Below are positions 61,601 through 64,000 of a stretch of 64,000 nucleotides of DNA, piece after piece (the first letter of the stretch is position 1; each line of letters starts with the position of its first letter). The notes below the pieces were generated by a model. It was not told the DNA's origin, made no database searches, and saw nothing but the letters and a program-made list of their open reading frames with translations. The stretch is taken from positions 682,001 to 746,000 of the forward strand of contig JAGFBZ010000738.1 of the NCBI GenBank assembly GCA_018398805.1. Direction: 5' to 3'. This DNA comes from Hirundichthys speculiger (taxonomy: Eukaryota > Chordata > Actinopteri > Beloniformes > Exocoetidae). Both the position numbers and the translations under genes were made by a program.

Positions 61601-63951
61601 TTCCTCCACTGTATATCTCATTCTCACCTGTATCACCTGTCTTCTTCTCACCTTTATCATTTGTCCTCCTTCTCAGCTGTGTCTCCTCATCTGTATCAAT
61701 TCAATTCAGTTTTATTTGTATAGTGTCTGTTACAATGTCAATTGTCTCGAGGTCTTTACAGAGACCCAGATCATGACCCCCGAGATAATATCATTAACTA
61801 AAATTATAATATTAAATCCTAATCAAGGATAATGGCATGTAAAAACTCCCACAGGGGGAGAAAAAAACCTTTAAGCCAAACAGTGGCAAGAAAAAAACTC
61901 CCCTTTAAGAGGAAGAAACCTTGAGCAGGACCTGGATCATATGAGGGGACCTTCCTGCTGAAGACCAGCTGGATAAAGAAAGAAAAATAGAGGAGAGATA
62001 GGACAGAGAGAGGATGGAGGATAGAGAGGATGGAGGACAGAGAGAAGATGGAGGACAGAGAGGAGGGAGGACAGATAGGGTGGAGGACAGAGGGAGGAGA
62101 GACACAAATGACTGAATGAAATGACCACATAAACAGATGCAGGTAGCAGCACTGAGGTGAGATGGTCAGAGGACTAGATCACCGGTCACCACGGCAACCG
62201 ACACCCTGAACACATTTACACACACACAGGTGGAGGTAAACGCTGAGATGGACAGAGGAGGGAACTGCAAGTCAGCATGAAACTCAGGAAACTCTGACCT
62301 GGAAACACAGAAAGAAAAGAGAAAAAAGGAGGGAAAACAGCACAACAAACTACAGGAAAGAAAATGGAGCACAGTTACAGTAACAAGGTGCTCCTAATTA
62401 ACTATGGAACGAGCTGGAGGAGGAGGAAGGGAGGAGGAAAGGGAAGGAAAAGGGAGAAGAGCAGTGGAGACACCACTCAGCAGATCATGTTGGTGTCCCC
62501 CTGCAGCGTAGGCCTATAGCAGCATAGCTATGACGAAGCTGTGATTAAGACGAGCTACTCTAGTCTGAGCTACTACAACTATGGCTATAACTATTAGCCC
62601 CTACACACTATAGTTTAGACTAACTGTAGGCTTTACTGAACAGAAATGTTTTCAGTTTAGTTTTAAAGATGGAGGTGGTGTCAGCCTCCTGAACCCAAAC
62701 TGGTAGCTGGTTCCATAATAAAGGTGCCTGGTAGCAGAAGGCCCGTCCTCCAAACCTACATTTTAGATATTCTAGAAACGACGAGTAATCCTGCACTCTG
62801 AGAGCAGAGAGCTCTATTAGGAGCATAACGTGCTATCAGGTCTGGTAGATAACGAGGAGCTAGGCCATTAAGGGCCTTATATGTGAGAAGCAGAATTTTA
62901 AACTCAATTCCAAATTTGTCACCTTCTCACCTGTGTCACATATGTCTCTGTCTTACCTGTCTCTCTGCAGTGTTTGTCTTCATAGACCTCATGTCTGATG
63001 ATCAGTCCAGTTTACCTAAAGGCCTTCAGGAGAAATACCTGTTGACTCGGCGAATCGGCACGTGAGTAGCTCCGCCCCTGTGTGATGTCACTTCCTGCTT
63101 CACGTCCCTGCTCACCGTGTGTGTGTTTCAGAGGAGTGTGCGGTGAGGTGCGACTGGCCTTCGAGCGTTCCACGTGTAAGAAGTTTGCAGTGAAGATTAT
63201 CGATAAGAAGAACTTTCAGTCTGAGGGGGTGAGTCGTCCTGTCTGCTCTCTGATTGGCTGACATCCTCCTCCTCCTTTCAGCCTTCCTCCTCCACTCGTT
63301 TCCTTCCCTCGTTTCTCCTCCTGCCTCAGAGCTGCAGGGAACTGAACCGTGTTTTAATCACGTGACCTCCACAGACGGCGACACGAAACGCAAAGACGGA
63401 GATAGAGATTCTACAGAGGATCGACCATGTGAGTACAAAACTACAGAGGAAGAGGAGGCTTCTTCTTCATCATAGCCAAACATGTCTCCTTGTCTCCTCA
63501 CTTTTTCTGTCCTGTCATTGGACCTCATTCATTAAACGTGAGCAGAACAGGTTTGTGTTCAAACTTTGAGAAGTTTATGTACGTTGCGATTACATGTCGA
63601 CCCAAACGTTTGGAGATTAGGAGAATCAGGCAGTGGTCTGCACCTTTACACCTCCTTTAAAAGTTCTTTCTGAGTCGGTTTAGGAACATTACTGAGCTCT
63701 GTAAGCGTCTTGAGAGTCATTGGAGTTCATCATCTTTGGAGTTTTACCTGGTTTTCATGAATCTGGAGCAGATTTATGTGCACATCCACTCAGAGATTTA
63801 CATAGTTGAATGAATGAGGCTCCTTGTTTGAAGCCTGTTCACTGGTGTCCTCACTGTGTCCTCTTTTGTGTCCTTGTCTCCTGCAGCCTTGTCTCATAAA
63901 TACGGAGGACTTCTATCAGACGGAGGACAGTTACTACATCGTGCTGGAAAT
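55430..63951 (+). CDS. chek2: chek2, checkpoint kinase 2 (5' seven coding exons; 3' part outside window)
   Basis: CHK2 is the nuclear Ser/Thr kinase activated by ATM after DNA double-strand breaks. Exons in the window (833 bp, all phases consistent) encode an N-terminal SQ/TQ-rich region (seven SQ and one TQ in exon 2) and [12 protein letters not shown], matching SSSGTLSSLET. The FHA domain follows, with [18 protein letters not shown] and [13 protein letters not shown]. The kinase start has the glycine loop IGTGVCGEV, the ATP-binding Lys in FAVKIIDKK, the helix-C Glu in [12 protein letters not shown], and YYIVLE in strand 5. The HRD and DFG motifs lie beyond the window. The human regulatory TQ (Thr68 in VSTQEL) has no obvious equivalent. 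Identification is firm. Confidence 0.97.
55698..57005 (+). repeat. compound minisatellite with about 468-bp higher-order period
   Basis: Built from short modules such as TGACATCACACTGACAAC, AGTAACGCGCAACGCGCTG and GTGAGATTAGCGTGACATC, starting about 15 bp into chek2 intron 2. The segment at about 56017-56130 recurs at about 56485-56600, giving a higher-order period near 468 bp. Confidence 0.93.
57008..58690 (+). mobile_element. L2-type LINE 5' part with SGNH-esterase ORF1
   Basis: Encodes a leader ([20 protein letters not shown]) and then, in a 270-codon frame from 57646, [35 protein letters not shown] and [12 protein letters not shown]. These are the GDS, GTND and DxxH blocks of an SGNH/GDSL esterase, known in ORF1 of L2/CR1-type LINEs. 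ORF2 begins at about 58635 ([15 protein letters not shown]) and is cut at about 58690. Frame changes at 57300-57650, where another repeat is inserted, show it is dead. Confidence 0.85.
57310..57475 (+). mobile_element. short LINE/SINE tail inserted in the L2 copy
   Basis: An (ATA)n tract followed by TTCAATTTATATAGCGCCTT, CACCCAAGGACGCTTTACAG and related sequence. This widespread fish repeat tail interrupts the ORF1 frame. Confidence 0.65.
58691..59110. mobile_element. hAT-element internal fragment
   Basis: The stretch ATTCAGTCCTGTGGCCTG to AAAACCAGGCA (58846-58930) matches 33145-33225 closely, so it is part of the same interspersed family, which at 32709 begins with a hAT-type terminus. Confidence 0.55.
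59300..59424 (+). CDS. chek2: chek2 exon 3 (FHA, first half)
   Basis: Encodes [20 protein letters not shown] and onward to [14 protein letters not shown]. The phosphate-binding Arg of FGRD and the SKKH block are present. Flanked by TTCCAG and AGA|GTGAGA. Confidence 0.97.
59517..59649 (+). CDS. chek2: chek2 exon 4 (FHA, second half)
   Basis: Encodes [20 protein letters not shown] and onward to LSLAEPRNR, matching [20 protein letters not shown]...LSLSRNK. Donor G|GTGAAT. Confidence 0.97.
59705..60240 (+). repeat. CTTCTCACCTGTATC-type minisatellite, interrupted by transposons
   Basis: Units of CACCTGTATCACCTGTCTCC and TTCTCACCTATATCTCA in chek2 intron 4. Matching sequence resumes at about 61614-61697 and 62918-62960, so three insertions have split the array. 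The minus strand carries repeated CAGGTGAG. Confidence 0.93.
60241..60921. mobile_element. unclassified interspersed repeat, about 680 bp
   Basis: Single-copy within the window and abruptly different from the surrounding array. It has no coding capacity and includes GACGTCATAGCCAATATGGC (60732-60751), a CRE-CCAAT combination. Its family was not recognised. Confidence 0.4.
60922..61611 (-). mobile_element. Tc1-like transposon, one end with IR/DR structure, truncated
   Basis: Encodes [20 protein letters not shown] and onward to [13 protein letters not shown] (61258 down to about 60925), the Tc1 paired-like DNA-binding domain. The catalytic part is missing. The terminus at 61584-61611 reads GGGGATCAAATACTTATTTC and abuts TA. 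A second copy of the motif lies inside at 61413-61433, the two-direct-repeat layout of Sleeping Beauty-type elements. Confidence 0.88.
61698..62917 (-). mobile_element. L2 LINE 3' part
   Basis: Minus-strand equivalent of the copy at 46746-47890. It has the C-terminal ORF2 block ([39 protein letters not shown]) at 62620-62826, then the long 3' UTR and a TTGAATTGA-type tail at 61698. A GGACAGAGAGGATGGA expansion is present at 61985-62100. It lies in chek2 intron 4. Confidence 0.88.
61985..62100 (-). repeat. small purine-rich expansion inside the L2 3' UTR
   Basis: Seven or so units of GAGGATGGAGGACAGAGA. The matching spot in the copies at 34115-34140 and 47645-47670 is short, so this expansion happened after insertion. 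Confidence 0.75.
62971..63061 (+). CDS. chek2: chek2 exon 5
   Basis: Encodes [20 protein letters not shown] and onward to KYLLTRRIG, matching [20 protein letters not shown] in human. Flanked by CTCTGCAG and AC|GTGAGT. Confidence 0.97.
63132..63228 (+). CDS. chek2: chek2 exon 6 (kinase glycine loop and ATP Lys)
   Basis: Encodes [20 protein letters not shown] and onward to [12 protein letters not shown], matching [20 protein letters not shown]. Donor GGG|GTGAGT. Confidence 0.97.
63375..63428 (+). CDS. chek2: chek2 exon 7 (kinase helix C)
   Basis: Encodes [18 protein letters not shown], matching NVETEIEILKKLNH. The helix-C Glu is retained. Flanked by CTCCACAG and CAT|GTGAGT. Confidence 0.95.
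63887..63951 (+). CDS. chek2: chek2 exon 8
   Basis: Encodes [20 protein letters not shown] and E, matching PCIIKIKNFF...YYIVLELM with one extra residue before YYIVLE. Donor AT|GTGAGT; the gene continues beyond the window. Confidence 0.95.
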
Positions 63952-64000
63952 GTGAGTTAAAGCTCAGCTCTATCAGTGGGTGTGAGAAGGGCTCATAAAG

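Noticed and set aside
1..64000. A previously undescribed multi-gene system
   Set aside because: The genes are three known vertebrate genes plus retroelements; the unusual content is the tandem-repeat biology, reported above, and not a new gene system.

Overview
The window is vertebrate nuclear DNA, almost certainly from a ray-finned (teleost) fish. It has short phase-preserving exons with GT..AG introns, and teleost-type retroelements (Rex1, Rex3, L2, an L1-like LINE, Tc1 and hAT fragments). It carries three protein-coding genes: snapc4 (+ strand, about 60-30035), entr1/sdccag3 (- strand, 54612 down to 37398) and the 5' half of chek2 (+ strand, from about 54780 past the right edge). I identified all three by reading exons across splice sites and comparing the peptides with the vertebrate families. 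No prokaryotic-type system, CRISPR array, tRNA or rRNA was seen.

Layout. 60-405: CpG-rich snapc4 promoter and noncoding exon. 1589-29231: about 20 snapc4 coding exons encoding the large SNAPc subunit with its Myb repeats, followed by a 3' UTR that contains a minisatellite. 30036-37124: intergenic space between the convergent snapc4 and entr1, filled with L2 and hAT remnants, an inverted duplication and two large tandem arrays. 37125-54612: entr1, ten coding exons giving 331 residues, with an almost intact 5.5-kb L1 in intron 8. 54613-54780: a short shared promoter from which entr1 and chek2 diverge. 55430-63951: seven chek2 coding exons (SQ/TQ region, FHA domain, start of the kinase domain), cut off by the window edge.

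The dominant feature is tandem repetition. Roughly 20 kb of the 64 kb (my estimate by eye) is minisatellite, almost all intronic, and most introns carry their own unit (8, 10, 11, 12, 15, 18, 21, 23, 28, 31, 39, 54 bp and others). Two arrays start exactly at a 5' splice site and have copied it dozens of times. Other arrays grew from LINE coding sequence. Several transposons sit inside older arrays. The arrays make very long open frames (up to 811 codons) that are not genes.

The snapc4 reading frame is broken at two places and doubtful at two more. The L1 ORF2 is broken by two homopolymer-length changes in an otherwise open frame. All ten entr1 exons and the seven chek2 exons keep frame. Consensus indel errors explain this most simply, but a decaying snapc4 copy cannot be excluded from sequence alone. 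The three genes share no pathway: SNAPc starts snRNA transcription, ENTR1 works in endosome recycling, cytokinesis and cilia, and CHK2 is a DNA-damage kinase.
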